From: Jaltomata sinuosa
Taxonomy: Eukaryota; Streptophyta; Magnoliopsida; Solanales; Solanaceae
DNA: 64,000 nt
Direction of reading: 5' to 3'
Assembly (NCBI GenBank): GCA_003996215.1
Contig: QJPP01000470.1
Coordinates: 82,855-146,854 of the forward strand
In this document: positions 34,187 through 45,003 of the stretch, piece after piece
Layout: every line of letters starts with the position of its first letter
Numbering within the stretch: position 1 is the first letter of the stretch
The notes under the pieces: model-generated
The model's database searches: none
Seen by the model: only the letters and a program-made list of their open reading frames with translations
Told to the model about the DNA's origin: nothing
Position numbers and translations under genes: made by a program

Positions 34187-34448
34187 TATCCTCCCATATT
34201 AGTTGACCACTATACTAAAAATAGTTGTCTCATATTAGTTGGTCATCTTACTAAATTAAGAAAGCATTAATTAAACTTTTCCCATATTACCCTTGCAATT
34301 AATTCTTTTTGAAAGTGTTCACACTTATTTGTAAAGTTCTAAAGAAGTTTCTTGAGGGATAAATTAGTAAAACTACCTTCTTATTTATGATTTCTTAACA
34401 TGCGTGTAAAAAAGAAAAGTGATCAACTAATATGGAACGGAGGGAATA
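34187..34448. mobile_element. Stowaway-like MITE
   Basis: About 262 bp with terminal inverted repeats: CCATATTAGTTGACCACT on the left and GTGATCAACTAATATGGAACGGAGGGAATA on the right (the right end reversed is the familiar CCCTCCGTTCCATATTAG). TA dinucleotides sit at both ends. There is no coding capacity. The left TIR is partly deleted in its outer bases. Confidence 0.8.
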
Positions 34449-34738
34449 GTTTATTTGAGTATATAATCAAGTGCTAATGCTTTCTTTATGTTGTGTGACT
34501 AATTCTCACCCGGTATTCTTTTATAGATAAATTACCTAAAGAACTAAACATCCCTACCATATTTACTGTTTTTCCCATCAAATTATTTTAATTTCTGAAT
34601 TTACCACATCTTATCAGAAATCCCCTTATTTATATTAGATACATCACTAAATCAGATTCCTTCTCCAAAGGCTTAAATCACGCTCCTCCCAAATTTAAAC
34701 CACTCAATTCAAGCTTTTCTCTCCTAAAATATCTTATT
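34449..34738. other. AT-rich flank of the channel-gene fragment
   Basis: No feature was recognised except a first GATACAT at about 34640. It may be one side of the element that carries the captured fragment. Confidence 0.35.
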
Positions 34739-34948
34739 TCACTCCTCGTCGACTGAACAGATCGATGCTCTATGGAGGCTCCAGATTCTCGATCCAAATA
34801 GCAACATTGTCAATTGCTGGAACTATGTCTTCCTCCATATCTGTCTCATAACTCTTTTCATTGATCCTCTTTACTTCTACGTCCCTTTCATCAGCGAAAA
34901 CGCTTGTATGTCCATTGATAATGAAGCCGCTAATTCCAGATCTGACTG
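34739..34948 (+). pseudogene. Cyclic-nucleotide-gated-channel-like gene fragment
   Basis: A plus-strand frame too short for a standard ORF scan encodes EQIDALWRLQILDPNSN, IVNCWNYVFLHICLITLF, IDPLYFYVPFISENACMSI, then stops at 34948. ILDP, WN..F and the IDPL.FY.P motif match the segment leading into and through the first membrane helix of plant CNGC channels (a family pattern recalled, not searched). Only about 55-60 residues are present, without the pore or the cyclic-nucleotide domain, so it is a captured or relic piece. No start codon is clearly assigned. Confidence 0.75.
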
Positions 34949-35329
34949 AAGTTTATATTTTTTGTGAATTTTTTGTTGGCAGAAAACACTAACTCTAGCA
35001 GATTTGTATTATTTTGTTTCCATTGTTGTTGTTACTATTTTAGAAGCTTCTTCTTGTGATATTTCTATTTCTTTGTCAGAATTTTGTGTTATTTCTGAAG
35101 ATAGTCGATATGGTGGGTGCTGTAGGGTGGCAGGTGCCGTAGAGTGGCAAGGAGGAGGATGAATGTACCTGCGTACCCATGTATCATAGTCTGCTAATTC
35201 ATATTGAATATGAAATTTAGTGTTTGTTCATGTACATACAAATGTATCTTTGTCAGATTTGTGTTTCTTCTTCTTCTTCCTTTAAGCATGTATCTATGCA
35301 CAAATACATGTATCAAAAGTTTCAATGGG
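34949..35329. other. Unassigned region downstream of the channel fragment
   Basis: T-rich sequence with intron-like composition is seen. A short run with two GGTGGCAGG/GTGCCGTAGAGTGG type repeats lies at about 35118-35150. No exon of the channel gene could be recognised. Confidence 0.35.
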
Positions 35330-35735
35330 ACAACTTGATACTAGATACATGTATTTTGGATTCAATGTATGAAATTTATATTGGATACATCAAATTAATA
35401 CTGGATACACTAGATTAGGTTGATTATGGATACATGTATTTTGGATATAATGTATAAAATTGATACTGGATATATCAATTTATTATTATATTAGATACAT
35501 CAAATTAATATTAAATTTACTGTATTTTGGATATATTTTATGAAACTAGTACTGGATACATTAAATTAATACTAGATACATATAAACATATACATAAAAT
35601 TACTATTAGATACATATAAATAAATACATAAAATTTATACTAGATATATATAAGCATATACATGAAATTAATAATTGATACATATTAAAATATACATGAA
35701 ATTAATATTAGATACATATAAAATGATACATTAGA
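35330..35735. repeat. GATACAT-rich degenerate repeat
   Basis: GATACAT or GATACATATA recurs about every 25-45 bp, mostly preceded by AATTAATACTG or AATTAATATTA. It is an imperfect AT-rich array. It lies on the right of the channel-like fragment, and one copy is also on its left (about 34640). Confidence 0.7.
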
Positions 35736-36040
35736 TGAAAAATAATCAAATTATATAACCAATATATACATGTTTCCTTCTTATATTAATGAAATTAATA
35801 AATTTATTATTTTTAAAAAGTAATAAAATGAAATTAATAAAACACATATACATGCCTTAATTTTCGCCTTATATTAAGGGATTTGATTATTTAAAATTTT
35901 CATAATTAGCTGTTCATATATCTGAGATACATATAATCAATGTGAAATATGCATGTATCCGAAGCATGAAAAGTGGTAAAAAATATAATTAGATAAACTA
36001 GTGTCTTAAAGAGTAATGAGGTTCTAAAGATGTGGGTTTG
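35736..36040. other. AT-rich unassigned region before element E
   Basis: No genes are seen. It includes AAAAGTGGTAAAAAATATAATTAG, which loosely mirrors TTTACCAC-type sequence near 34610. This is a weak hint of terminal inverted repeats around 34500-36000. Confidence 0.3.
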
Positions 36041-36659
36041 TGATGACCCTTTCGGTCATTTATGACTTGCTGGGATTGGTGGTTCGATGCCCTGGTCGTT
36101 CGTTTGATTGTTTTGGCCGTTTGCCTGTTTTAGAGCCTAAACTTAGAATATCATTGACTTTAGTCAACATTCTTGGTAAACATGCTCGGAATCAAATTTT
36201 GACAGTCCCATTAGCTCTGGAGTGTGGATTTTGGTCGAGATGGACCTATGTTCGGGTTCTGGGATCTTTCAGTTTCATTTTGTCTTGATTTTTATGTTTT
36301 AGCCAAGTTAAACTTGAAAATTTTACTTTGGTCAACATTTGGAAAAGACAGCCTCGGATGGAAATTTTGACAGTGTGTTTAGCTCTGGAATGTCAAATTT
36401 AGACTAGATGGACCTTTGGTTCGGGTCCCGAGGCTCCCAAACTCATTTTAGGCCATGATGTTTCATTTTAGAAAGATTGGCCTAAGTTGATTCTTGGGTG
36501 TGGGGCCCACTTTTTATGTTATCGACCTCCATAGGAATTTTTATCGATTCTATTGAGTATGAAATGCCATTTATAGTCTAATATCTCAACTCGTTTGTGT
36601 TCACGGGACCCCAGATGTATTTTCGAGGGTCTGTCAGAGAAATATTCTAGCTTGGCTTT

Positions 36660-36930
36660 GCTTTCATGGCACAGCTAAGCCTTCGCCTTTGCGTGGGCTG
36701 GCCGCCTACGCGAAGGGAAATGCCAGCCGGCATTGGGCTTGATCTTCGCCTACGCGTGGGCTGGCTGTCTACACGAAGGGCAAGGCCAGTGCCGAGAAAT
36801 CCTGGCCTTCGCCTACGCAGGCGCCGGCCGCGTACGCATAGGCATGGCTAGTCTGCCCAGGATTTTGGCCTTCGCCTAGGTGACGCTTGGCCGAGTTTGC
36901 AAAGTCCTAGTCCAACAGCTATTTAAGTTG
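36660..36930 (+). promoter_or_regulatory. GC-rich inverted-repeat cluster and TATA box in E left LTR
   Basis: CTTCGCCTACGCG and CGCCTACGCGAAG type arms alternate from 36668 to 36895, with GCCGGC and CGCGTACGC palindromes between. CTATTTAAG follows at 36919-36927, about 25 bp after the cluster, and an A/C-rich leader (CCATCATTCTTCAATTCC) follows it. This is probably the U3/R boundary. Confidence 0.62.
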
Positions 36931-38278
36931 TGCCCATACATTTTTCCATCCATCATTCTTCAATTCCCTCAAATTTAAAACACCAAAAGCTCTCTCTAAA
37001 TTGCTCTAATCAATTCTTAGGCCTGGGGGGATCATTTGTTCTTCACAAATTCTTCTTCTCTTAATTATTGGTAACTCTCCTTCCTCAAAGCTCCTTTCTT
37101 CTCCATTTATCTAAAACACCATTGTTGTGAATTCGTGGAGCTCAAAAATTTGTTGTAGATTCTGTTCTCGGGTGAAGTTGCATGCTCCGTGGACTCATTC
37201 AATTCCTATCCTTGGCATAATTCTTTAGTGTGGTAAGTGTTCCATGTTAAATTCCGGCTTTATTCCTAAATTTTCCTCTTTGAGTTGTTAACCTTTAGGG
37301 GCTGTTTTAGCTCGAATTCCTTGCCCAATTACCTTGATTTTCTGGGCATGTACTCTCATGGTCATGGTGATCATATTGAGCGCTTTTATTTTTTAGTTTC
37401 AGGTTGCAGGACCCACGGGTCCGCCGGTAACCTGAATTTTTGCCCGGCTATTATTATAGCATTATGGGTATCGTTAGACTCATTTTAATGTGTTATTTAT
37501 GATTTTGATAGTTTGATTATCATTTGAAACTTCTCAGAGCAATTTGGGCTTGGATATTGTTGTTCCAGCAGCTTGTCGTCGGACGACAAGTAGGTTACAG
37601 TTTAAACTCCTTAGACTTTGCATATATGGAATAAAATTGTACTAATGGGCATTCTTGGGTTGGGTTTACTAGTTGGTACCACAGACCTTGACCGCTTTAT
37701 TCATGTCTAATTCCTTTCCCTCATCCGATGGTTGTAGTATTTGCTATAGATAATAGTATCACCCTTGTGGTCCTGTGAGGCCTTATTGACTCTGAAACAT
37801 AGATGGTTGGATATTGGGAATGTCCGTGAGTACGAACATTATTATAATTGTTATAGAGCTGGCTATCTGTGCTGTAGAATGATTGGAGCATGTGCAGGGC
37901 TGATAGGATGATTGTGAGCCGTTGAGCTACTGTTTGTGTTTGAGCATGCCATTATCATGTATATAAAAGGATTTCTACTTGATTTGACTATAGTTTTGGC
38001 TTCGAGCCTACCTCATATGATTTTCTAAATCTTGCATGGCCTCGAGGGCCCATTTTTGGTAAAATTGGTTACAAAATAGTTTGATACTATTTTAATGGAT
38101 CTTCTTGGGGTAAGAAATATTAAAAGAAAGATTTACCACAGTTTTCCTACTTATACTAGACCCGGCTAGGCCGAAGTGCTAAATTCACTTTGCTACTAAT
38201 GGGAAATGATATTAGACTGGGTAAGGCCAAGCACCGTACTTGATTTACTACTGTGTTACATCCGAATATGCTCGGGCA

Positions 38279-38283
38279 CCCTT
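38279..38283. repeat. Target site duplication of the solo LTR, left copy (CCCTT)
   Basis: CCCTT recurs at 40738-40742. The intact right LTR of E has a single GGGCACCCTTGAAAGG at this place (about 49569-49584), which is the empty site. Confidence 0.93.
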
Positions 38284-38414
38284 TGTAATGACCGGACCCA
38301 TCGTTACTTTATGAATCGCGAAGCCAAATTATTTGGGAAACTAATATAAAGTACGTTTATTTAAGTAAGGTGATGTAGTGGAAAATTTCTGATTTTTTTG
38401 AAATAATACAGGCT

Positions 38415-38510
38415 GATGTCACCCCGCTATAGCAGAAATTATTCCGCTATAGCCGAGGGTTAACCGCCATAGTAGAGTAATGGGAGACAGAAGCTTAGAA
38501 CGAGAATTAA
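38415..38510 (+). promoter_or_regulatory. Reduced palindrome cluster in the solo LTR
   Basis: Only CCCGCTATAGCAG, CCGCTATAGCC and CCGCCATAG remain, followed by TTAATAAAAG at about 38506. Fewer copies than in A and D. Confidence 0.45.
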
Positions 38511-39417
38511 TAAAAGATGCTCTCCTCCTCAATTGGAAAACATACGAGGGTTCCTCCAAAAACCCTCCCATGCTGCTCCAAGGCTAGGGAATCATGATGA
38601 GGAGAGGTCATGGCTGGAGGGACGCAAAACAACGGATTCTAAGACCATTGTTTAGCCAGGAACACCTTCATGAAGCCAGAAATGCACAGTTGCAGCTGCT
38701 TGGCGTCTAGGTAGGCTAGGTTTTCATGAGTAGTTAGACCTGTTTACATTCTGTACTTATCGTATAGTGGAATGGAGATTTCATGTCTTAGGCCTCCAAG
38801 CACGAAGTCTGGCGGATTGGATACTGGATATTGTAGGAATTTGGTTGGGCTGAATTATGGGTAATGGTAATTAACTCGGCTGTTTACATTGTCTTGGCAT
38901 GCTAAATAATAGGACTCAGGGACTGGGATATCGAGAAGGTTTGGAGAATCAGGAATTGCAAGGACAACTAAATGGGTATGGAAATGGGAAACTCCTAGGT
39001 GAGGTTTCGGGAATTTAGAAGGCATGATAAGTAGTCGTTGTTTTGATAAGGGCTAAGGGGTGATAACTCGTATTGTTATTATCCATGTAGGTTCCGCCTC
39101 AATGGGGTTGTTAAATTATGACAAAAAGGGGTAAACCGTTCATTATATGTAAATAAAGGGTGAGCATGTTTAGTCTTCAAACAAAGGTCGAGGTTCAGTT
39201 ATATACCCAGGAGAGAGGGTAGGTGATGGCTTATGATTCCTGTGAATGTTGTATATTTTGTACTCTTATCCAAGTGTTTGTATGAATTGCATTGCTTAGA
39301 GGAAATGTGTAGAATCTCTAAGGGTCCTGTTTTACAGTCTGTGAATAGAATGGTGTGTTGCTTGTTAGTTTTCAATTTGTTTTTTCATTATTTGACTGTG
39401 GATTGTTGACATTCGGT

Positions 39418-39565
39418 TGGCTCAAGAATCACGCCTGGCATGGGTATACTAAAGGTTGGCATGGGTACCACGCCTGGTACAGGTATAATAAATGGTTGGC
39501 TCGAGTACCACGCCTGGTATAAAATACTAAAGGTTGGCTCGGGTACTATGCCTGGTACGGGTTTA
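39418..39565. repeat. Four ~39-bp tandem units in the solo LTR
   Basis: This is the reverse-orientation form of the array: GGTTGGCTCGAGTACCACGC and related units, each with the CACGCCTGGTA core. Confidence 0.88.
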
Positions 39566-40742
39566 TTTTATTGCATTATTGCATGGATATTGTTGCATTG
39601 CATTAGCTGTTAGTGGTTCCATGAGTGAACCGGGCTGCTTTATTGAATTGTGATACTGGTTGGTGGTCCTTGAGTGATCGAGAATCCTATTATGTCTATT
39701 GAATTGGTCTTGGATTAGGCCGGGTTGTCTGTTTAACAATTAGGTGTTGTTAGAGGCGATCCTGGGGTGGGTCTGGGCTATATGACAAGGGTTGTTGCTG
39801 GTTATGTGGTTGATTATTGATCATGGTTATAAAGGGGCTTTACTTGTGGTTGATAAACTAAGGAAAAGGCTGGGAGTCTGACATAGTGTGACTAGCGGGC
39901 GATATCCTAGGAGGATTTGTTTAGGGATCCAGGGAGGTTCGGGTATTTGTGTGTAGTGGGTCTAGAATGACAGGGTTTGGGTTGTTGGTGGGGGTATAGT
40001 CATGGGGATTGACTAGTTAATAGTGAGGCAGTTGGGTTTATGTGATTGGGCCAAGGTTGAGTGACTTGGTAAGTCTAAGGTTAAGTGACTTAGGAAGTCT
40101 AAGGTTGTGTGATATTGGGAGCCTAAGCTTAGTGTGACTCGGAAGACCACAGAGAGAGGGAGTTGTCAGTGGAAGGAATAGAAAGGGTTGAGGTAAGGGA
40201 TGTTAGTAGACGATCAGTTGAGATCAGGTCCGATAAGGGAAGGCGATGAAGGACGGGGTTATATTGTTTATTTTCATGTTTTTCCCTATTCTTCTTATAT
40301 GATGGTAGGAGTGGATTTGGGTCGACCGATGATGCCTACCCATACGTGTGGTTGTACTGACTCTACTCTTGCTATACCTTTTTGGCATAGTCGGTTGCAG
40401 GGCTGGTGATGTTTATTAGGTACATGACGATGGTGATCTGTAGCAGCTTCTGTCCTTCCTCTATGAAGGAAGTTGTGTTAATTTACTCTTCTTTCTTGTA
40501 TAAATCTTGTAGTAGCTATTGTACCTGTTTAGACTAGATCCTAGGGAGGGATAATTCAGGTGTAAAACTGGTTTCTATTTTCAAAGGTTGTAATAATAAG
40601 GTTTTGGTAATAAAAAGAAAGGTTATTTTTGCTACTCGCTATTTTACAGATGTCACTTGTTGAACGGGTTATGAAGGTTTGTCTATCTAGGTGGTTAGAG
40701 TAGGTGCCCGCACGGCTCGATGGGTAGGGTCGTGACACCCTT

Positions 40743-42118
40743 GAAGGGAGTTTTTGAGACTTATTTCATTGATTTAGCCCTGGATGGAATTCAAGCATGC
40801 ATTTTTGAGATTTGGTTACTAGTTTGGATCCGGTTGCACTCTAGACTGTTGTTACTAAGACTTGAGATTGAGTATGTGGTCAGGGACCTCCATGGACCTT
40901 GCCAATCCGGACCATGAGCTACGGGCCGAGTGTGACAGAGGAGGGGTATACGGAGTAGTAGAGGTATACGAGTTGTGTCCTTCCATGGGACCTACCTTCT
41001 TGCCCCTTAGGCACCGGAGAAGGTACATACAGGGTTACTATTCCACTCGATTTTCATCATGCATCATACCATTCATCTGCGTGAGACTCCACCCTTGTTT
41101 GCTATTTGTTGAGTGTACACTCTGGTTGTATGGGAGGCCGGAGAGTTTGTTTTCACTTGTTTGCATTCCTTGGTTGTATGGGCGGCTGGGGGACTGTAGG
41201 TAGACTCTTGTTAATTTATCGCGATATTATTCCCTATCATAGCCATAGGTGAGGTTGGATTCTGTAATGTAGTTAGTTTCTTGACTTGAGATTGGTATGA
41301 TTAATGTGGTTGTTAATTCCTGTTTTCGAGCATGCCTACCCTTATTCTTCTTCTCCATTGCCTGTCTATCTGAGGTTACCAATATACCACCCACTTCTAA
41401 ACTTACTATATATACTGTCATTGCATAGACCCCAGGTGTGTCATTTTTTATTTTCACCTGTGCCTGTTGAGTACATATGTTCTACTTGCTAGCCTTGTAT
41501 GATGTTTTCTGTTGTCTTCCCTCTGGGCTAGTTTCTGTGTATTTCTTCATTGATTTCAGTGACTATTTCCTTCTATTATGTTTGTTACTACTCTTTTATC
41601 TTATATGTGTCCAGTCGACCTATGATATTTACTGGGTACCTTATGCTTTGCATTTGGTGCTCATACTACACTCTGCATCTTCTGGTACAGATCCTAGTGT
41701 GGGCCATCACCGCTAGTTCATGGGGGATTTCGTGCTTGGTGATCTTTTGGACTATCCATACTGAGGGTGAGCTCTTGGCGACCAGAGCTTAGCTTTAGTT
41801 TATCTTTTGTACTATGTACTCTGTTACTACTCGGAGACATTTGTGTATATATTATTTTGGATCCTCTGTACTCCTTATATGTAGATCCGGATCTATACTA
41901 TGATGCCAGGTTTTGGGTTTGGTTAGCTTCTGCATATATGTTATATATATTCCTGATGCTCACTTTCTTTACTTATTGTCCTTACTTCCGTTATTTAAAT
42001 TGTTCTTTCACTCATGTGTTAAATAGTAGCCAATTATTGACCATTCTGGGCTACAGAAATTGGTTCACTTACTAGGGGGTTGTAGGTTCCATCATGACCA
42101 AGAAATTCGATCGTGATA
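40743..42118 (+). repeat. Left (5') LTR of element E, second part
   Basis: It continues from the empty site, matches 49579-50609, and extends to GATCGTGATA at 42118. The final dinucleotide is TA instead of CA. Confidence 0.9.
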
Positions 42119-42121
42119 GCT

Positions 42122-42139
42122 TGGTATCACAACTCTAGG
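42122..42139 (+). other. Primer binding site of element E
   Basis: TGGTATCACAACTCTAGG, 3 nt after the LTR, keeps the TGGTATCA core of the tRNA-Met type site and diverges after it. Confidence 0.75.
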
Positions 42140-42330
42140 TTCACTGGTTTCATCAGTATATAAGACAATTTCTAGTAGAGTCCTGCGGATTGGAGCGAAG
42201 ACGTCCGTACTCAATCTTTGGGAGGCTATAGTGACATCTTAGGAAAATGGACTTTTCTTGCTTCTATCTCTTGCGTAGTATCCTTGAAAGTTTCTGGAAA
42301 TATCACTTATTCTGGTTCACTCTACCACAG

Positions 42331-43830
42331 ATGGTTCGTACGAGATCGTCAGTGTCAGGCGAAGATGGGCCTCCGACTCCAACACCCCTGATACTAGTTA
42401 GGGGCCGGGGAGGTCGTAGAGGTAAGGGTCGAGGACGTCCCCGAGCAGCTGCACCTGCTAGAGTTGCTAGTGTTGAGTTAGAGCCCGAGCTTGATTTTGA
42501 GCTAGAGTTCATTCCTGAGCTGGAGCATGTGGACCTGGGTACAACCCAAGTACCACCAGCTCCAGTATCAGTTCCAGTACATGCTCCTGTGCCAGCATAA
42601 GCCCTGGCTCAGTCTTCAGATATTCAGGGTTTACTTATTCAACTTTTGGGTATGATCAAAGAGCGACCTTCTAAGGTAGCATAGACATCTGCTCAAGGGG
42701 AAGCCCTGGGTGTGCAGAGTTCAGGAGCGCAACCTGCTACTGTGTCTCCCCATGCTGAGGTTATTTCAGTCTTTTCAATTGCACAGCCTCTTCCTTCTCA
42801 CCTAGTTATGACAGAGATAGAGCAGAAGGCATTGGGTAGGTTTCTAAGATTGGCACCTCCGAGGTTTGTTGGTATATTTGGACAGGATCCACATGACTTT
42901 ATTACCACTTGTGAGGAGATGTTACATCACCTGGGTTTGCTAGAGACTCACAGAGTTGGGTATACTACTTATCAGCTGAAGGGTCCAACTAAGTTTTGGT
43001 GGAGGGCTCAGGTTACTTGCAGACCATCTTCATCACCTCCGTTGTCCTAGTCTGAGTTTTATTAGGCCTTCATGGCCAAGTTCTTACCTCAGAGTAATCA
43101 CGAGGGTCGTCGGGAGTAGTTTACTAGGCTTATGCAGGGACACCTGTCTGTATCTGAGTATGAGACCCATTTCCATCAGCTTGCTCCATTTGGAGCTATG
43201 ATCATTCTTACTGAGCTGGACATGATTTGCAGATTTGTTTGGGGATTAAGGACAGAGCTTTGACAGCAAGCAGAGATATTGGTTTCTAGTGGCCTGTCAT
43301 TCCAGGCTATTGCAGACTATGTCCGTATCGTGGAGGATTTGCATCGACATGATCAGGGGGCTAGAGATAAGAGGCCTCGTTATCAGGGTAGCCTCAGTGG
43401 TTCTAGACATGGTGGTAGAGGTTTAGGCCAGTGGGGTCGGGGTTATCAGCCACAACAGCACCAGGGTCAGTCCAGCCGACCGATTCAGGCTTTGCTTCAG
43501 ACTTCGGGTAATTCTCAGTTTGAGCAGGGTCAGTCTTCGAGGGGTGCAACATCTGGGGCATCAGTCCATGGTGGCCATACAAGTTCTGCTGGTTTATCAT
43601 GACAGTCCAAGCCGTTACATCCTTGTTACGAGTGTGGTGTTGAGGTCCATTAAGCTAGAGATTGCCCCCAGTAGGGTTCAATTCAGTCAGCCACTCAGAC
43701 GGCCGAGCCTTTGCGAGCAGTTCAACCACCGACTGGAAGAGTTGGTGGTCAGGCTAGGGGTGGTTCCCCGCGTGGTAGAGTAGGTGTTAGGGATGACGGT
43801 CATGCAGGTGGAGGTTGTCATCAGTTCTAT
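42331..43830 (+). pseudogene. Gag remnant, element E
   Basis: The start MVRTRSSVSGEDGPP is followed by an Arg/Gly-rich patch (VRGRGGRRGKGRGRPR) and Pro/Glu-rich sequence ending at a stop at 42598. The capsid core resumes with FLRLAPPRFVGIFGQDPHDF, YQLKGPTKFWW (42830-43000) and LSFQAIADYVRIVEDL (43290). The zinc knuckle CYECGVEVH.ARDC (43622-43665) has all metal ligands, but an in-frame stop falls right after the His. At least four stops or shifts. Confidence 0.88.
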
Positions 43831-44334
43831 GTGGTCCTTGGGAGACCGAATGCAGAGGCCTCGGATGTTGTGATTACATGTACAATCTATGTGTGCCGTC
43901 AGTCTGCTATGGCTTTGTTTGATCCTGGATCTACTTATTCATATGTATCTGCCTACTTTCTGCCTTGTTTGGGGTTGGCTAGTGAGCTGTTATCTGTGTC
44001 TGTATCTGTTTTGACCCTAGTAGGAGATTCTTTAGTAGTGGATCAGATTTTGAGATCTTGTATGATATCTGTTGCTGATTTGGAGACTTGGGGTGATTTG
44101 ATGATCCTTGATATTTTAGATTCTGATGTGATACTGAGCATGGACTGGTTATCCTCTCACCGTGTGGTTTTGGATTGTTATGCCAAGACCGTTACCACAG
44201 TTGTGCCCGGTGTATCCCTGGTGGTGTGGCAGGGTTCTGTTAGCCGCGCACTATCTGGGATCATCTCTTGTCTTCGAGTTAAGAAGTTGATTTCTCTTGG
44301 GTTTAGCTTATCTAGCATATGTATGAGATGCTAA
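43831..44334 (+). pseudogene. Aspartic protease domain, element E
   Basis: An open segment has GRPNAEASDVVITCTI, the active site ALFDPGSTYSYVS with the Asp intact, and SDVILSMDWLSSHR. The order is the same as in A and D. A frame change at about 44310 separates it from the RT. Confidence 0.87.
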
Positions 44335-45003
44335 TGCTGACCCTTCATCTCCTGAGTCTGTTCCTATAGTTAGAGACTTCCTAGATGTGTTCGCTACCGA
44401 CCTGCGAGGCCTTCCACCTGAGAGAGATATTGATTTTTCTATTGAGTTAGAATTAGGCACCAGGCCTATTTCTATTTCTCCCTATCGTATGGCTCCTGCT
44501 GAGTAGAGAGAGCTTAAGGAGAAAGTCCAAGATTTGTTAGCTAAGGGGTTCATTAGATCGATCATGTCTCCTTGAGGTGCTCCTGTTCTTTTTGTTAAGA
44601 ATAAGGATGGGTTGATGCGGATGTGTATTGATTATCGGCAGTTGAATAAGGTGACAGTGAAGAATAGGTATCTGATGCCGAGGATTAATGACTTGTTTGA
44701 TCAACTTTAGGGTTTAGCCGTGTTTTCGAAGATTGATGCATTCAGGAAACGTTATGGCCATTATGAGTTCATGGTGATATCTTTTGGGTTGACTAATGCC
44801 CCTGCAGCCTTCATGGACTTGATGCACCGGGTGCTTAGCCCGTATTTTGATTCGTTCATGATAGTCTTCATAGATGATATTCTGGTATACTCCCGGAGTA
44901 GAGATGAGCATGAGCAACACTTGAGGACTGTACTTCATACTTTGAGAGATCATCGGCTTTATGCCAAGTTCTCTGGCTTGAGTCAGTTGCATTCCTAGGG
45001 CAC
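44335..45003 (+). pseudogene. Reverse transcriptase remnant with internal deletion, element E
   Basis: LPPERDIDFSIELE and SPYRMAP are followed by NKDGLMRMCIDYRQLNKV (44605-44655). Next is VFSKIDAFRKRYGHYEFMVI (44720-44780): about 15-20 residues that normally lie between the SKID Asp and RYGHYEF (the YHQLRI segment in A, B and D) are missing. The catalytic FIDDILVYS is at 44868-44894. Stops are at about 44505, 44575 and 44708, and the frame changes near 44975. Confidence 0.88.

Larger units (their letters stand above)
36041..38283 (+). repeat. Left (5') LTR of element E, first part
   Basis: It begins TGATGACCCTT and matches 47265-49573 of the right LTR. The right LTR has about 50 extra bases near 47285-47335. 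It contains the GC-rich inverted-repeat cluster and the TATA-like box. Confidence 0.93.
38284..40737 (+). mobile_element. Solo LTR of the A/D family
   Basis: This 2454-bp LTR begins TGTAATGACCGGACCCATCG and ends GGGTCGTGACA. It is in the opposite orientation to A and D. It has the tandem array (39418-39565) and a reduced palindrome cluster (38415-38480). No internal region is present and CCCTT flanks it, so it results from LTR-LTR recombination after a normal insertion. Confidence 0.93.

Noticed and set aside
36666..36851. Arg/Leu-rich frame in the GC-rich LTR cluster (also 47898-48158)
   Set aside because: It is in U3 of an LTR, follows an inverted-repeat cluster and has no recognisable domain; a composition effect.
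41477..41792. Overlapping hydrophobic frames resembling membrane proteins
   Set aside because: T-rich LTR sequence; the frames are not conserved between the two LTR copies of E.
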